A DNA stretch of 64,000 nt, taken from contig NZ_CBDCWX010000005.1 in NCBI RefSeq assembly GCF_965223525.1, positions 2,356,001-2,420,000 of the forward strand, read 5' to 3'. Below are positions 7,640-17,069 of the stretch, one piece after another. The DNA is from Leptofilum sp965223525 (GTDB lineage Bacteria > Chloroflexota > Anaerolineae > Promineifilales > Promineifilaceae). Both the position numbers and the translations under genes were made by a program. Position 1 is the first letter of the stretch. Every line of letters begins with the position of its first letter. The notes beneath the pieces are model-generated. The model ran no database searches and had not been told where the DNA came from. It saw only the letters and a program-made list of their open reading frames with translations.

Positions 7640-9754
7640 TTAGTGACTATTAGTCGCCATAGAAATAACTGGCTCAAACGTGCGGAGCATCTCCTCTGGA
7701 ATATGGCAGAAAATACGGTGGCCATTTTCCAGCTCACGCCAGGGTGGAATCTCCTGTTCGCAAATTTTGCCGCCGTCGGGCAGCATCTCCCGGCGTGGGC
7801 AGCGGGTGTGGAAGCGGCAGCCGCTTGGCGGGCTAATGGCGCTCGGCACGGAGCCAGAGAGCCGAATATGCTTTTGCTTGGCCGTGGGGTCTGGAATAGG
7901 TACGGCCGAAAGCAATGCCTCGGTGTACGGATGGTAGGGCGGGGCATAAATTGCCTCAGCCGGGCCAATTTCCATAATTTGCCCCAGGTACATTACTGCC
8001 ACGTCGTCTGAGAAAAAGCGCACCACCGACAAATCATGCGCGATGAAAATCATGGTGGTTTTGTACTCCTGCTGCACTTCCAGCAGCAGGTTAAGCAGTG
8101 CCGCCTGCACCGACACGTCCAGCGCACTCACTGGCTCATCGCACAGCACCAGGTCTGGGCGGCTGGCCAGGGCGCGAGCAATACCCACCCGCTGCTTTTC
8201 GCCGCCACTTAGCTGGCGCGGCAGGCGATCAAAATAGTTTTCGCCCAGCCGCATCGCGTCCAGCAGCTTAATGACCTCGCTACGAATTTGGTCTTTAGGC
8301 ACAGTACCAAACCGCTCCATCGGACGGCCGATTTGCTGCCCAACGGTGTAAGATGGATTCATCGTGGAGTCGGGATTCTGGAACACCATTTGCAGCTCTT
8401 GAATGAGCTTTTCATTGCGGGTTTCCAAGTCGCCAGTGATGTCGAAACCCATGAACTGTGCGTCGCCGCTGGTGCTGTCCTCTAGCCCAATCAACGTTTT
8501 AATAAGCGTACTTTTGCCGCAGCCAGATTCACCAACAACGCCCAGCGTTTTGCCTTTTTTCACGGCAAACGAGGCGTTTTCTACTGCTTTAACGTAGCGC
8601 GTTTCGCCCAAACCAAACAAATCTTTCAGGGAGCTACCCTGAACTTCGTAATATTTTTTCAGGTTTTGAACTTCTATTAGCGTTTCTTCATCACCGTTGG
8701 CTTGCACGCTTGATAAAGCCGGTTTTATATCTTCGGTGGGAGCCCATTGGCTGGGGTCAATCTCTTCGGCAAAGTGGCAGCGAACGGCCGTGCCATTCCC
8801 CATGATGCGTAGCTGCGGCCGTTCACTATGGCAGCGGTCTTGGGCATAATCGCAGCGGGGCACATACATGCAGCCCACCGGGCGATTGTTGGGTGGGGGA
8901 ACGCGCCCGCGAATGGGGTACAGGACGCTGCCGGCCTTGTCTGCCCCCAGCTTGGGCACGCAGCGGATAAGACCCTGCGTGTATGGATGTTGGGGGCGGG
9001 CAAAAAGCTGCTCAATCTCTGCACGTTCTACCATTTCGCCAGCGTACATCACGCCAACACGGGTGCAAACACGCGCCACCACGCCCAAATTGTGGGTGAT
9101 GTACATGATAGCTGTGTCAAAATCTCGTCGCAGCTCGCCGATTAGATCGAGAACGGCCGCTTCCACCGTTACATCCAGTGCCGTTGTCGGCTCATCCATA
9201 ATCAGCAGCGCCGGATTGTTCAGCAAGGCCATAGCGATCACCACCCGCTGCTGCTGCCCACCGGAAATTTGGTGTGGATACCGCTTCATCACGTTGGCCG
9301 CATCTGGCATATAGACCCGTTCTAGCATCTCCACACACCGCGTGGCCGCATCCTGATCGCTAATGCCCCGATGCACGGTAAGCACCTCTTTCATCTGGTC
9401 ACCCAGCGTCATGGATGGGTTAAGTGCTTGCATGGGGTCTTGAAACACCATCGCAATTTGGTCGCCACGTAGCTGCCGCAGCTCTTCGCCACTTTTGCCT
9501 ACCAGTTCTTGCCCCTGAAACTTGATGCTGCCTCGCTTAACGTACCCGTTGGAGCCTAAAAAGTTGACAATGGCCCAGGCCATCGTGCTTTTGCCACAGC
9601 CAGATTCCCCCACAATGCCAAACGATTCACCCCGGCGAATCTCAAACGAGACATTTTGGACTGCCTCAATCTCGCCCCCACGAATTTTGTAGGCCACCGC
9701 AACATCTTCTACTTTGAGTACCGACGCTTTTCTATCGTCCACTTTCCATTCCAT
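7640..9754 (-). CDS. Fused double ATPase of oligopeptide/dipeptide ABC importer (DppD-DppF type)
   Basis: Two complete ABC domains lie in one 704-residue chain. Domain 1 has Walker A GESGCGKST (49-57), signature ISGGQQQR (163-170) and Walker B LLIMDEPT (183-190). It is followed by the oligo_HPY C-terminal segment with cysteines in CMYVPRCDYAQDRC. Domain 2 has Walker A GESGCGKST (408-416), signature LSGGEKQR and Walker B LVLCDEP, and ends in a second oligo_HPY tail (GCRFHTRCPRRE). In most bacteria these are separate OppD and OppF proteins. It powers import by the two permeases encoded just upstream (10-base spacing), with the binding protein at the head of the operon. Substrate (peptide, nickel or glycan) cannot be told from sequence. 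Confidence 0.92.
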   Translation of the reverse strand: MEWKVDDRKASVLKVEDVAVAYKIRGGEIEAVQNVSFEIRRGESFGIVGESGCGKSTMAWAIVNFLGSNGYVKRGSIKFQGQELVGKSGEELRQLRGDQIAMVFQDPMQALNPSMTLGDQMKEVLTVHRGISDQDAATRCVEMLERVYMPDAANVMKRYPHQISGGQQQRVVIAMALLNNPALLIMDEPTTALDVTVEAAVLDLIGELRRDFDTAIMYITHNLGVVARVCTRVGVMYAGEMVERAEIEQLFARPQHPYTQGLIRCVPKLGADKAGSVLYPIRGRVPPPNNRPVGCMYVPRCDYAQDRCHSERPQLRIMGNGTAVRCHFAEEIDPSQWAPTEDIKPALSSVQANGDEETLIEVQNLKKYYEVQGSSLKDLFGLGETRYVKAVENASFAVKKGKTLGVVGESGCGKSTLIKTLIGLEDSTSGDAQFMGFDITGDLETRNEKLIQELQMVFQNPDSTMNPSYTVGQQIGRPMERFGTVPKDQIRSEVIKLLDAMRLGENYFDRLPRQLSGGEKQRVGIARALASRPDLVLCDEPVSALDVSVQAALLNLLLEVQQEYKTTMIFIAHDLSVVRFFSDDVAVMYLGQIMEIGPAEAIYAPPYHPYTEALLSAVPIPDPTAKQKHIRLSGSVPSAISPPSGCRFHTRCPRREMLPDGGKICEQEIPPWRELENGHRIFCHIPEEMLRTFEPVISMATNSH

Positions 9755-9764
9755 TGCAATCTTC

Positions 9765-10688
9765 CTATTTTTGGAACCGTGTTAGCTCTTCACGCAATCC
9801 ATCAGCAAATAGATTCAGCCCAATCACCAACGTGGCGATGGCCAGGGCTGGCCACAGCACCGCCCACTGATTGGAAAAGATGTTTTTCCGTGCTTCGTTG
9901 ACCATATTTCCCCAATCTGGGTCTGGCGGGGGCAGCCCCAACCCAAGGAAGCCAAGGGTGCCGATGGCAAAGATAGCATACCCAACGCGCAGCATGGCAT
10001 CTACCAAAATGGGACCACGGGCATTGGGCAAGATTTCGCGGAACATGATAAACCAGACGTTTTCGCCGCGGGTTTCGGCCGCGCGGATATAGTCACGGGT
10101 TTTAATGTCGAGTGCCAAGCTACGCACCAGTCTAGCAATCCCCGGCGCACCAGTGATAGAGATGGCAAAAATCATGACCAAATCCCCTTGCCCCAGTGCA
10201 GCAATCACAACCAGATAAAGAACGATCACCGGAAAGGCTATCAAGGCGTCTAGGAATTGCATGATGATCTGATCCCACCAGCCACCCCGATACCCAGCAT
10301 TGAGTCCAAGCACTGAGCCTAACAGCAGGGAGCCGAGAACGCCCCAAATGGCGACGCCGCCGGGAATGGCAATGCCGCTGTCGCCAGGCAGGCGGGTTTT
10401 TAGCAAGATGACCTGAGTGCCTTGCATAAGGCGAGATAAAATGTCTCGGCCAAGGTGATCGGTGCCTAAAATGTTGGTGCTATTAGGCGGAAGATTTTGT
10501 ACAAAATCGGATGAGTTGGGTTCATACGGGGTCCAAAAGAGCGAGATGAAGCCGAGGAGTACCCAAAATAGGACGATGAACATGCCAACGGTTGCCACGC
10601 GAGACTCAAAAACAATGGAGATACTTTGCCATATTTTTTGCCAGCGAGACGGCCGTTCTGCTTTTGGCGTTGGTTGTGCGACTGCCAT
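9765..10688 (-). CDS. ABC importer permease, DppC/OppC type
   Basis: The 307-residue inner-membrane protein has an N-terminal cytoplasmic segment, a first TM helix (VATVGMFIVLFWVLLGFISL), and the OppC_N hallmark NILGTDHLGRDILSRL. The BPD_transp_1 core follows, with the EAA loop near AAETRGENVWFIMFREILPN. AGAGGAG lies upstream of the ATG. It pairs with the DppB-type permease encoded 17 bases upstream to form the channel. One oddity is the extra KTRLPGDSGIAIPGG stretch just after the DHLGRD motif, slightly longer than usual. Confidence 0.92.
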   Translation of the reverse strand: MAVAQPTPKAERPSRWQKIWQSISIVFESRVATVGMFIVLFWVLLGFISLFWTPYEPNSSDFVQNLPPNSTNILGTDHLGRDILSRLMQGTQVILLKTRLPGDSGIAIPGGVAIWGVLGSLLLGSVLGLNAGYRGGWWDQIIMQFLDALIAFPVIVLYLVVIAALGQGDLVMIFAISITGAPGIARLVRSLALDIKTRDYIRAAETRGENVWFIMFREILPNARGPILVDAMLRVGYAIFAIGTLGFLGLGLPPPDPDWGNMVNEARKNIFSNQWAVLWPALAIATLVIGLNLFADGLREELTRFQK

Positions 10689-10705
10689 GATTGTATTCTC
10701 CTCTG

Positions 10706-12025
10706 TTATGCGTAGCGAATTCTGGGGTTCAGGAAGGTGTAGGCCAAGTCACCTAACAGGCGGGTAGATACTGCTAAGCCGACGGTAATCATGGCCGCTG
10801 CTTCTACGGCATTAAAATCACCAAAAATGGCTGCGTTATAGATGTAACTGCCCAGGCCAGGAAAGCCAAAAATCACCTCCACCACAACCACCCCGCCAAC
10901 CAGGTAATTAACATGCAGCATAATAATCGTGATCGGTGCCATGAGCGCGTTCCGCACCGCGTGGCGCAAAACCACCCGTCGGTAGGGCATCCCTTTGATG
11001 ATGGCGGTACGAATGTAAGCAGTATTCATCACTTCTACCATGCTGGCGCGGGTCATCCGAGCAATGTAGCCTAGCTCAACGGCCGTTAACGTCAGCACAG
11101 GTAAGGCAAGTAAGGTGGGGTCTTCAAAAATAGCGTCAGCACTGGTGAAAATGGCCACCGCCTTAAAAGGCGAATCTGGCCAAACGTTCCTCAACCAGAT
11201 GCCCAGGGTGATGATTAAAAATATTCCGGTGACAAACTCCGGCGTGGCTGTAGCGCCCAGGCTGGTTATAGAAATCAGCCTGTCTACAAACTTTCCTTCA
11301 TTGATGCCCGCAATTATCCCCAGAACCAGCGCCAGCGGCATCACCACAATGAAGGCGACGCCAGCGAGAACGGCCGTGTTCCGAACACGCGGCCACAAAA
11401 TGGAAGAAACAGGCCGCCCAAACTGCAGCGATTCACCCGCGTCGCCGCGCAGCAACCCCTTCCGCAGCGGAATGTATTGTTGCGGGCCATCACCCTCGCG
11501 CCGGAAGCCTGCCGTAGTACGCACCCACACTTCAGCACCTTCACCACGCACCCACTTCACCGCGCTATTGTTGGTGCTAACGCCCCAAAAGAAATCGTTG
11601 CCCGTTTCCGGGTCAACTTGCCACACGTCCCCCGCTGGTTGGCGGTCAGATGAGCCATCTTCTTGCCTCACCAGAGCAATCAGCTCCCCGTCTTCCAGCT
11701 CCCACCGCAGCAGCTCGCCATCTACCTCCGCCCACCATTCAGGCTCGTCATTTTGCGGATTTGGCACAGTCACCAGGTCGTAGCCAACCTCCCGTTCCGC
11801 CCGCCAATCGCTGCCGACGGCCCAATCAATGTAACGTCGCCAAGCAGGAGCGTCTAGCCCCAGTTGCGCCCGGTAAGATGCCCGCTGCTCGGCCGTTGAT
11901 TCGATGCCTAGAATTTTGACGGTAATGTCGCCAGAACCGACCTCGATCATAAAAAAAAGCGCAGCTGATACCAAAATCATGGTCACAAATGTTGAGATGA
12001 CGCTTCGGGCCAAAAAACGAGCCAT
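10706..12025 (-). CDS. ABC importer permease, DppB/OppB type, with long periplasmic insertion
   Basis: It begins with the typical MARFLARSVISTFVTMILVS first helix, and the C-terminal half holds five further helices with the EAA motif (RTAIIKGMPYRRVVLRHAVRNAL). At 439 residues it is about 100 longer than the usual 310-340. The excess sits between TM1 and TM2 (about residues 65-190). It is acidic and Trp-rich (EPEWWAEVDGELLRWELEDG) and looks like a small extra domain on the outer face, perhaps contacting the binding protein. GGAAAAAG precedes the ATG. It is the first gene after the hairpin at 12066-12097, so its expression may be lower than that of the binding protein. Confidence 0.9.
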   Translation of the reverse strand: MARFLARSVISTFVTMILVSAALFFMIEVGSGDITVKILGIESTAEQRASYRAQLGLDAPAWRRYIDWAVGSDWRAEREVGYDLVTVPNPQNDEPEWWAEVDGELLRWELEDGELIALVRQEDGSSDRQPAGDVWQVDPETGNDFFWGVSTNNSAVKWVRGEGAEVWVRTTAGFRREGDGPQQYIPLRKGLLRGDAGESLQFGRPVSSILWPRVRNTAVLAGVAFIVVMPLALVLGIIAGINEGKFVDRLISITSLGATATPEFVTGIFLIITLGIWLRNVWPDSPFKAVAIFTSADAIFEDPTLLALPVLTLTAVELGYIARMTRASMVEVMNTAYIRTAIIKGMPYRRVVLRHAVRNALMAPITIIMLHVNYLVGGVVVVEVIFGFPGLGSYIYNAAIFGDFNAVEAAAMITVGLAVSTRLLGDLAYTFLNPRIRYA

Positions 12026-12065
12026 TTTCTTTTTCCTTTGCTACGAACGTGAGATAAGGTGAAAG

Positions 12066-12097
12066 AAAAGTGTCGGCTCAACTGAGCCGACACTTTT
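12066..12097 (-). terminator. Intra-operon hairpin between binding protein and permease genes
   Basis: A perfect 15-base inverted repeat (12066-12080 and 12083-12097) has a 2-base loop, a GC-rich core (gtcggctca) and A/T runs on both sides. It therefore looks like a bidirectional Rho-independent terminator. It lies 14 bases after the stop of the solute-binding protein gene and 40 bases before the first permease. A likely role is partial termination or 3' protection, giving excess binding protein. Confidence 0.8.
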
Positions 12098-12110
12098 GAA
12101 CTAAAAAGGG

Positions 12111-13850
12111 TTATTCATCAATCCAAACATCGTAGAGCAAATCGTACGCAGTTGGGTGAGCCTGGATGTTTTGGAATTTCTCGTGGGTGATGTTCCATAC
12201 GTTCTTCCAGAAGCTGTTGCCAATGGGGCCGCGATCCTGCATGATCTGCTCAATATCGGCCATGATAGCACGACGAGCCTCCACATCCAGCGTTCCCTCT
12301 GCCTGACGCAGCAACGTTTCAAACTCTTCATCAGCCCAGCGTGTTTCATTCCATTCACCAATCGAAGCTGCAATGTAGGCTAATGGCAGAACCATTGTGT
12401 CCAACGGCCGATGCGTCCAGGAGGTGATGCCCAGATCAACTTCCGTCCAGCGATCCCAGTAGCCACCGGGTTCCGTAATGTCCAGGGTGATGTCGAAGCC
12501 AGCGTCAGCAGCCGACTCTTTGAGTGCCTGTGCCAGTTCCGGCTCGTTCTGATCATTCTTGGTAGCCAAATTCACTTTCAGCGGCAGTTCGATGCCATTT
12601 TCAGCAGCGTACTCTTCCAGCAGAGCGCGGGCACCGGCGGGATCATACTCGGGAATGGGCAGATCGGCGTAGGCGGGATGGATAGGCGCCACATGGGCAT
12701 CAATGGAAAGGTCACCTTCACCGAAGTAGGCCAGCTGCAAATTCTTGCTGCGGTCTTGGGACATCTTCAACGCCGTGCGAACACGATTGTCGCTCCACGG
12801 CTCCAGGTCAACGCGCATACGCAGGATGAGGCATTGGGCGGTGCTGGCGGAGTAGGTTGCTAAACCGGGTACATCTTTCAACGCTTGCCAATCGCTGGGG
12901 CGTGGATCATACAAGGAATCTACCTGGCCAGACTGTAAGGCGGCCACACCGGCATCTTTGTCTGTAGAAACGTAGATGATTTCATCAAGGTAGGGCAGCG
13001 GCGAACCATCTTCGCCCATGCGCCAATAATCTTCACGCCGCTTGAGGACGGCACGTTCACCCTCGGCATACTCTTCTAACAAGAAGGCACCTGTGCCAAC
13101 AGGCTGCTGAACGATGTCACCCTCAAAGTCGCGGTGCAAAATAATGGCTGGATAGTGGAATAGATGCTCTGGCACGCCAATGTTGGGGGATTGCAGATGT
13201 AGGCGGATATGGTAATCATCAACCATCTCAACATCTTCCATACCATTAAGGTAAGAAAGCAGACCGGCCATCGAGGAGCCAATATCTGGATTGAGCCATT
13301 CGCCAAAGGTAAACATAACGTCTTCGGCCGTCATCTCGTCGCCATTGTTGAACTTGACGCCTTGCTTAAGGTAAAGGTCCCACACATCTACAGTATCGTT
13401 AGCTTCCCAACGGTCTAGCAGGTAGGGGCGGGTGATGTTGTCGGAACCAGTCTCGGTGAGATATTCGCCGATTTGGCGGACAATGTTGGCACCTTCTACC
13501 CAGGAGAGGCGGGCAGGGTGGTCCAAGAGCTGAAGCTGCATGGATTTTGTGAAAGTGCCGCCCCGTTTAATGCTGGAAACGGCCGTTTCTTCCCCACCGC
13601 TATCCGTGCTGCTGTCGTCGGTGCTGCTATCAGAATCGTCGGAATCATCAGTGTCAGCGGCCGGCTCATCTGCTGCGCCACCGCCGCAGGCTGCAGCAAA
13701 AGTGGCTACACCCGCAGACATGCCCAACAAGGTAGCAAACCGAATAAATTCGCGGCGACTAATGCGCCCTTGTTCCAATTGCTCATATGCATTAGGAATT
13801 GCTACATGGATTTCTTCCATCTCTTTCTTTGAGATTTGAGGTTTATTCAC
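12111..13850 (-). CDS. Solute-binding protein, family 5 (peptide/nickel type), lipoprotein
   Basis: The protein has 579 residues. The N-terminus carries an RISRREFIRFATLLG segment followed by a hydrophobic stretch and a lipobox-like FAAACGGG, consistent with a Tat-type lipoprotein signal. A Ser/Asp-rich linker follows (residues about 60-90), then an SBP_bac_5 domain with DRWEANDTVDVWDLYLKQGVKFNNGDEMTAEDV, split here as NDTVDVWDLYL and FNNGDEMTAEDV. It captures peptides or related solutes outside the membrane for the permeases downstream. The start is GTG at 13850 with GGAGGA five bases upstream; the next ATG (13820) has no such site. It is first in the operon. Confidence 0.9.
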   Translation of the reverse strand: MNKPQISKKEMEEIHVAIPNAYEQLEQGRISRREFIRFATLLGMSAGVATFAAACGGGAADEPAADTDDSDDSDSSTDDSSTDSGGEETAVSSIKRGGTFTKSMQLQLLDHPARLSWVEGANIVRQIGEYLTETGSDNITRPYLLDRWEANDTVDVWDLYLKQGVKFNNGDEMTAEDVMFTFGEWLNPDIGSSMAGLLSYLNGMEDVEMVDDYHIRLHLQSPNIGVPEHLFHYPAIILHRDFEGDIVQQPVGTGAFLLEEYAEGERAVLKRREDYWRMGEDGSPLPYLDEIIYVSTDKDAGVAALQSGQVDSLYDPRPSDWQALKDVPGLATYSASTAQCLILRMRVDLEPWSDNRVRTALKMSQDRSKNLQLAYFGEGDLSIDAHVAPIHPAYADLPIPEYDPAGARALLEEYAAENGIELPLKVNLATKNDQNEPELAQALKESAADAGFDITLDITEPGGYWDRWTEVDLGITSWTHRPLDTMVLPLAYIAASIGEWNETRWADEEFETLLRQAEGTLDVEARRAIMADIEQIMQDRGPIGNSFWKNVWNITHEKFQNIQAHPTAYDLLYDVWIDE

Positions 13851-14369
13851 GGTTCTCCTCCAAGAACTTGATGGTTTTGTATGTAAGCTGGCTGATAGGT
13901 ATTGGCGATGCTTCAGCCATTTCAGGCAGTCAGGTACATACGGTAAACCAGCTTTTCCGATAAATCAGGGGTATTCAATTTTTGTTTAGGTTCACCTCCT
14001 TATCTACAGATTTACTACTTTGGAAGTGTTAATACGAGATTGTTTCTTTATAGAAATGCGATGGTATGATGGGGCATGAATTTAGGTTGGGTAGACGGCT
14101 AGCTGATTGGAGGGAAAATTGCAAGGACGCGTGGTATACATGTAAATGTTTGCCATATTTGCTAGCAAGGTTGTAAGCAAATTGCGGTAACTAAGTGTTG
14201 AGTGATTTTCTTGAATTCTATTTTTTATTGAGAAAGCGTGTTTTTCTTCCCGAATATGTCGCCAAAGATAATAGCATGAGATTGGTTTGCTGCCAAATGT
14301 TTAATATATCACTGATATATCAAGCGGTAGATGTTATGTTAACTGAAAAATGGAATTTGATGTAGACTT
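13851..14369. promoter_or_regulatory. 519-base divergent intergenic region upstream of peptide ABC operon and DUF3048 gene
   Basis: This AT-rich interval contains no supported ORF. Near-consensus Shine-Dalgarno AAGGAGG is present on the minus strand (13995-14001). It is followed only by very short frames: a GTG frame of six codons overlapping it, and a TTG frame of 18 codons 16 bases away. It could be a leader peptide signal or a decayed gene start. Promoters for both flanking genes must lie here, but no site close to the sigma70 consensus with correct spacing stood out. Confidence 0.4.
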
Positions 14370-15602
14370 ATGATTCGGAAACAAAAGATACAGATGTCCG
14401 TGTTGGGTGTACTGGTGTTGTGGTTGGTCGGATGCACACAAGGTGTGGCTACACGGCCGTTACCCACGCTCATCCCCTCCAACACGCCACTTCCTGCAAC
14501 GGACACTGCCCAACCAACGATTGTTGCTACATTTACGGCCGTACCAACAGTCGAAGTTGAAATTGCGGCAACCGCTACGCCGTTTCCTACTATAACTGCT
14601 GTGCCAACTTCAACACCGTTACCAGGATTACATTTAAGCGGGCCAGATGATTTTGGCACTGAGCGCAACCCGTTAACTGGAGAAATTGTGGCTGAACCGG
14701 AGAATTTGCTCAGACGGCCGTTAGCCATCAAAGTGTCCAACAGCCCGCCTCAATACGCCCGTCCACAACATGGCCTTAGCCAAGCAGACTTGGTGTTTGA
14801 ACACGTAACGGAGACCGACATTACCCGCTTTACCGCCATTTTTTACAGCCAGACACCGCCAGACATTGGCCCAGTACGCAGTGCGCGTCTCATAGACAAG
14901 GAGTTACCTGCCATGTATGATGCCGCGCTGGCAATGTCTGGCGCGCATCCCGTTGTGTCGCAGCGACTGCATGGCTCAGACATTGGTGACCGCATTTTGC
15001 GCTCGCACGAGACAGGCTTTTACCGCACCGGGGACGATAAACCGTGGGAACATACGCTCCATGCCGACCCGGCTGGTTTGTGGCAAGCGATTGCCGCTCA
15101 CGAGGAAGATCGCCCACCCCAATTTACGGCCTGGATGACATTTGCCACCGCACCCCTACCAGGCGGTGAACCCGCCGCTCGCGTTACCGTGGCGTATGAT
15201 ACGTACACTTTGGTTGAGTGGGTTTACAATGCAGCAGACGGCCGTTACTATCGCTGGGCCGATGGAGAGCCGACGATTGACGCCAACAATGGCCAACAAA
15301 TTACGGCCGCCAATGTGATTTTGCTCACGGCTATCCATGAAATAGACCGTTCTATCTGCCTAACGCACAGCAACGGCGTTTGCTCAGATTGGCCAATTGA
15401 GATTCAGATTTGGGGGCAGGGGGAGGCAATTTTATTGCGGGATGGCAAGCAGTATCCCGTAACTTGGCTGCGCCAAAACCGCAGCGATCTGTTCACCTTT
15501 GTGGATGCGAATGGCAATCCGGTGCCGCTGCAAATTGGCAATAGCTGGTTTCAGGTGTTGCCCCATTATTACGTCAATCCCGTCACTATCTTGCCTAATT
15601 AG
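14370..15602 (+). CDS. DUF3048 (YerB-like) lipoprotein
   Basis: A lipoprotein signal (MSVLGVLVLWLVGC, lipobox LVGC at about residue 22) is followed by a Thr/Pro-rich spacer with repeated T-A-V-P units. The two-part DUF3048 domain then begins with RPLAIKVSNSPPQYARPQ, continues with LVFEHVTETDITRFTAIF and IGPVRSARLID, and ends with the C-terminal half, where QIWGQGEAILLRDGKQYP is recognisable. YerB family members are cell-surface lipoproteins of unknown biochemical role. The gene stands alone, divergent from the peptide importer and convergent with the citrate synthase. Four copies of ACGGCCGT within the gene produce part of the spacer residues. Confidence 0.8.
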   Translation: MIRKQKIQMSVLGVLVLWLVGCTQGVATRPLPTLIPSNTPLPATDTAQPTIVATFTAVPTVEVEIAATATPFPTITAVPTSTPLPGLHLSGPDDFGTERNPLTGEIVAEPENLLRRPLAIKVSNSPPQYARPQHGLSQADLVFEHVTETDITRFTAIFYSQTPPDIGPVRSARLIDKELPAMYDAALAMSGAHPVVSQRLHGSDIGDRILRSHETGFYRTGDDKPWEHTLHADPAGLWQAIAAHEEDRPPQFTAWMTFATAPLPGGEPAARVTVAYDTYTLVEWVYNAADGRYYRWADGEPTIDANNGQQITAANVILLTAIHEIDRSICLTHSNGVCSDWPIEIQIWGQGEAILLRDGKQYPVTWLRQNRSDLFTFVDANGNPVPLQIGNSWFQVLPHYYVNPVTILPN

Positions 15603-15630
15603 CCCATTTAGATAATGTCTTCAAAGATTT

Positions 15631-15757
15631 CGCAGATTACAAAGATTATGGCTCATGGGTAAAAAGTGTGCATCAATGTGACAGTCACTTCAAAAGTGAC
15701 TGTCACATAAAGGCAATTCGCACACATTTCATAGATGAGCCAAGATTATAATCTGCG
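15631..15757. repeat. Nested palindromic element between convergent genes
   Basis: An inner perfect 15-base inverted repeat (15676-15690 and 15694-15708, 3-base loop) sits inside a longer imperfect inverted repeat whose arms are 15631-15656 and 15735-15757. The whole about 127-base segment can fold as one long hairpin. It lies between the convergent DUF3048 and citrate synthase genes, so it may act as a bidirectional terminator. The nested shape also resembles a small non-autonomous mobile element. Confidence 0.7.
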
Positions 15758-15761
15758 AAAA

Positions 15762-16898
15762 TTATCTTTCCTCCAGTGGCATCCAAGCCCGATCCAACGT
15801 ACCAGTGTAGCGTGATTGGGGACGGATGAGACGGCCGTACTCGATTTGTTCAAAGCAGTGAGCCAGCCAGCCAGCCGTGCGCCCAACGGCAAACGTGGGG
15901 GTGAAAATGTCTGTGTCCAGACCCAGACCGTGTAGCAGCAGTGCGGTGTAAAATTCCACGTTGGTTTGCAGGTTCCGCCCTGGTTTGTGAATGGCCAGCA
16001 GGCGAACGGCCGTTTCTTCCACTGATTTTGCCAACTCATACAGTGCCATATCTCCATCGGCTCGGAACATCTTCTCTGCGGCTGCGCCCAACACTTCGGC
16101 ACGCGGGTCGCGCACTTTGTAAACGCGATGGCCAAAGCCCATCAGCCGTTCGCCGGCGTCTAGCTTTGCTTGCAGCACGGCTTCTGCGCGCTCAGCGCTA
16201 CCGATTTCAAACACGGTATCTAATGCTGGGCCGGGTGCACCGCCGTGCAGCGGCCCTTTTAATGCGCCAATGGCCCCGGCAATGGCCGAAACCAAGTCAG
16301 ATTGTGTAGCGACGATGACCCGCGCCGCAAACGTGGACGCGTTCAAGCCGTGATCAACGACGGTGTTGAGGTACGTTTCCAGGCCGCGCACGCGGGCGTT
16401 GCTGGGAACATCGCCTGTGAGCATATAAAGAAAATTAGCCGCGTGGCCTAAGGATGGGTTGGGGGCAATGGGTGCTTTGCCTTGCTGCAAACAGTGGTAG
16501 TTGGCCACAATCGTGGCCACACGCGCCACGATAATTTTGGCAGTTGTGTGATGAGCGGCATCACTGTTACCTAAATCAAGCGTGGCTGCTGCCATGCGGA
16601 GCGCATCCATTGGGGTGCTGTTGGCTTTGGCGGCTTCGTGTAGCAAATTTAGAGTAACCGGGGGCAACGGCCGATAGTCAGCCAGCTCCTGTTTGAATTT
16701 GTCTAGTTCAGTTTGTGTGGGGAGACGGCCGTTCCACAACAAAAAAGTGGTCTCTTCAAAAGTGGCGTTGGCTGCCAGCCGAGCTAGCGGGAATCCAGCG
16801 ATGATTAGCTCGCCCTTGAGGCCATCTACGTGGCTCAGTTCCGTTTCGGCCGCGACAATCCCCTCTAAGCCAGGAGAGAATCCGTTATTTTTTGACAT
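15762..16898 (-). CDS. Citrate synthase / 2-methylcitrate synthase family enzyme
   Basis: The protein has 378 residues, the short dimeric type. It begins MSKNNGFSPGLEGIVAAETELSHVDG, split here as SPGLEGIVAAETELS and HVDGLKGELI, typical of the family. Active-site histidines are in LHGGAPGPA and GFGHRVYK. The third catalytic residue, normally Asp in NVDFYS, is Glu here (NVEFYTALLL). C-terminal FAVGRTAGWLAHCFEQ and RPQSRYTG are standard. It condenses oxaloacetate with acetyl-CoA or propionyl-CoA. AGGAG precedes the ATG at 16898; the longer frame to 17162 runs through a hairpin and lacks homology. Whether the Asp-to-Glu change allows full activity needs assay. Confidence 0.85.
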   Translation of the reverse strand: MSKNNGFSPGLEGIVAAETELSHVDGLKGELIIAGFPLARLAANATFEETTFLLWNGRLPTQTELDKFKQELADYRPLPPVTLNLLHEAAKANSTPMDALRMAAATLDLGNSDAAHHTTAKIIVARVATIVANYHCLQQGKAPIAPNPSLGHAANFLYMLTGDVPSNARVRGLETYLNTVVDHGLNASTFAARVIVATQSDLVSAIAGAIGALKGPLHGGAPGPALDTVFEIGSAERAEAVLQAKLDAGERLMGFGHRVYKVRDPRAEVLGAAAEKMFRADGDMALYELAKSVEETAVRLLAIHKPGRNLQTNVEFYTALLLHGLGLDTDIFTPTFAVGRTAGWLAHCFEQIEYGRLIRPQSRYTGTLDRAWMPLEER

Positions 16899-16916
16899 GT
16901 TGACTCCTCTTGAGTG

Positions 16917-16972
16917 AACCTCCCGCGGGTTCGGTCTTAAATGACACCTGCTGATGGAACCTGCGGGAGGTT
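16917..16972. repeat. Hairpin in the divergent leader between citrate synthase and threonine dehydratase
   Basis: The inverted repeat arms 16917-16932 and 16957-16972 match at 15 of 16 positions, with a 24-base loop. On the minus strand it lies in the 5' leader of the citrate synthase, about 20 bases before the start. On the plus strand it lies about 100 bases before the dehydratase. It may be a REP-like element or a leader structure. Confidence 0.6.
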
Positions 16973-17069
16973 GCTTATTGACAAATTTTTTGATTTTTGT
17001 ATGCTTCATTTTAATGGTTGATTGACGTCTGTCAACATTGATTGGAAAATCAATATAGGGTGGTTTTTG

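Noticed and set aside
7621..7968. Longer N-terminus for the CBS-ACT protein
   Set aside because: It overlaps the ATPase coding sequence and lacks homology; the ATG at 7620 has a strong ribosome site.
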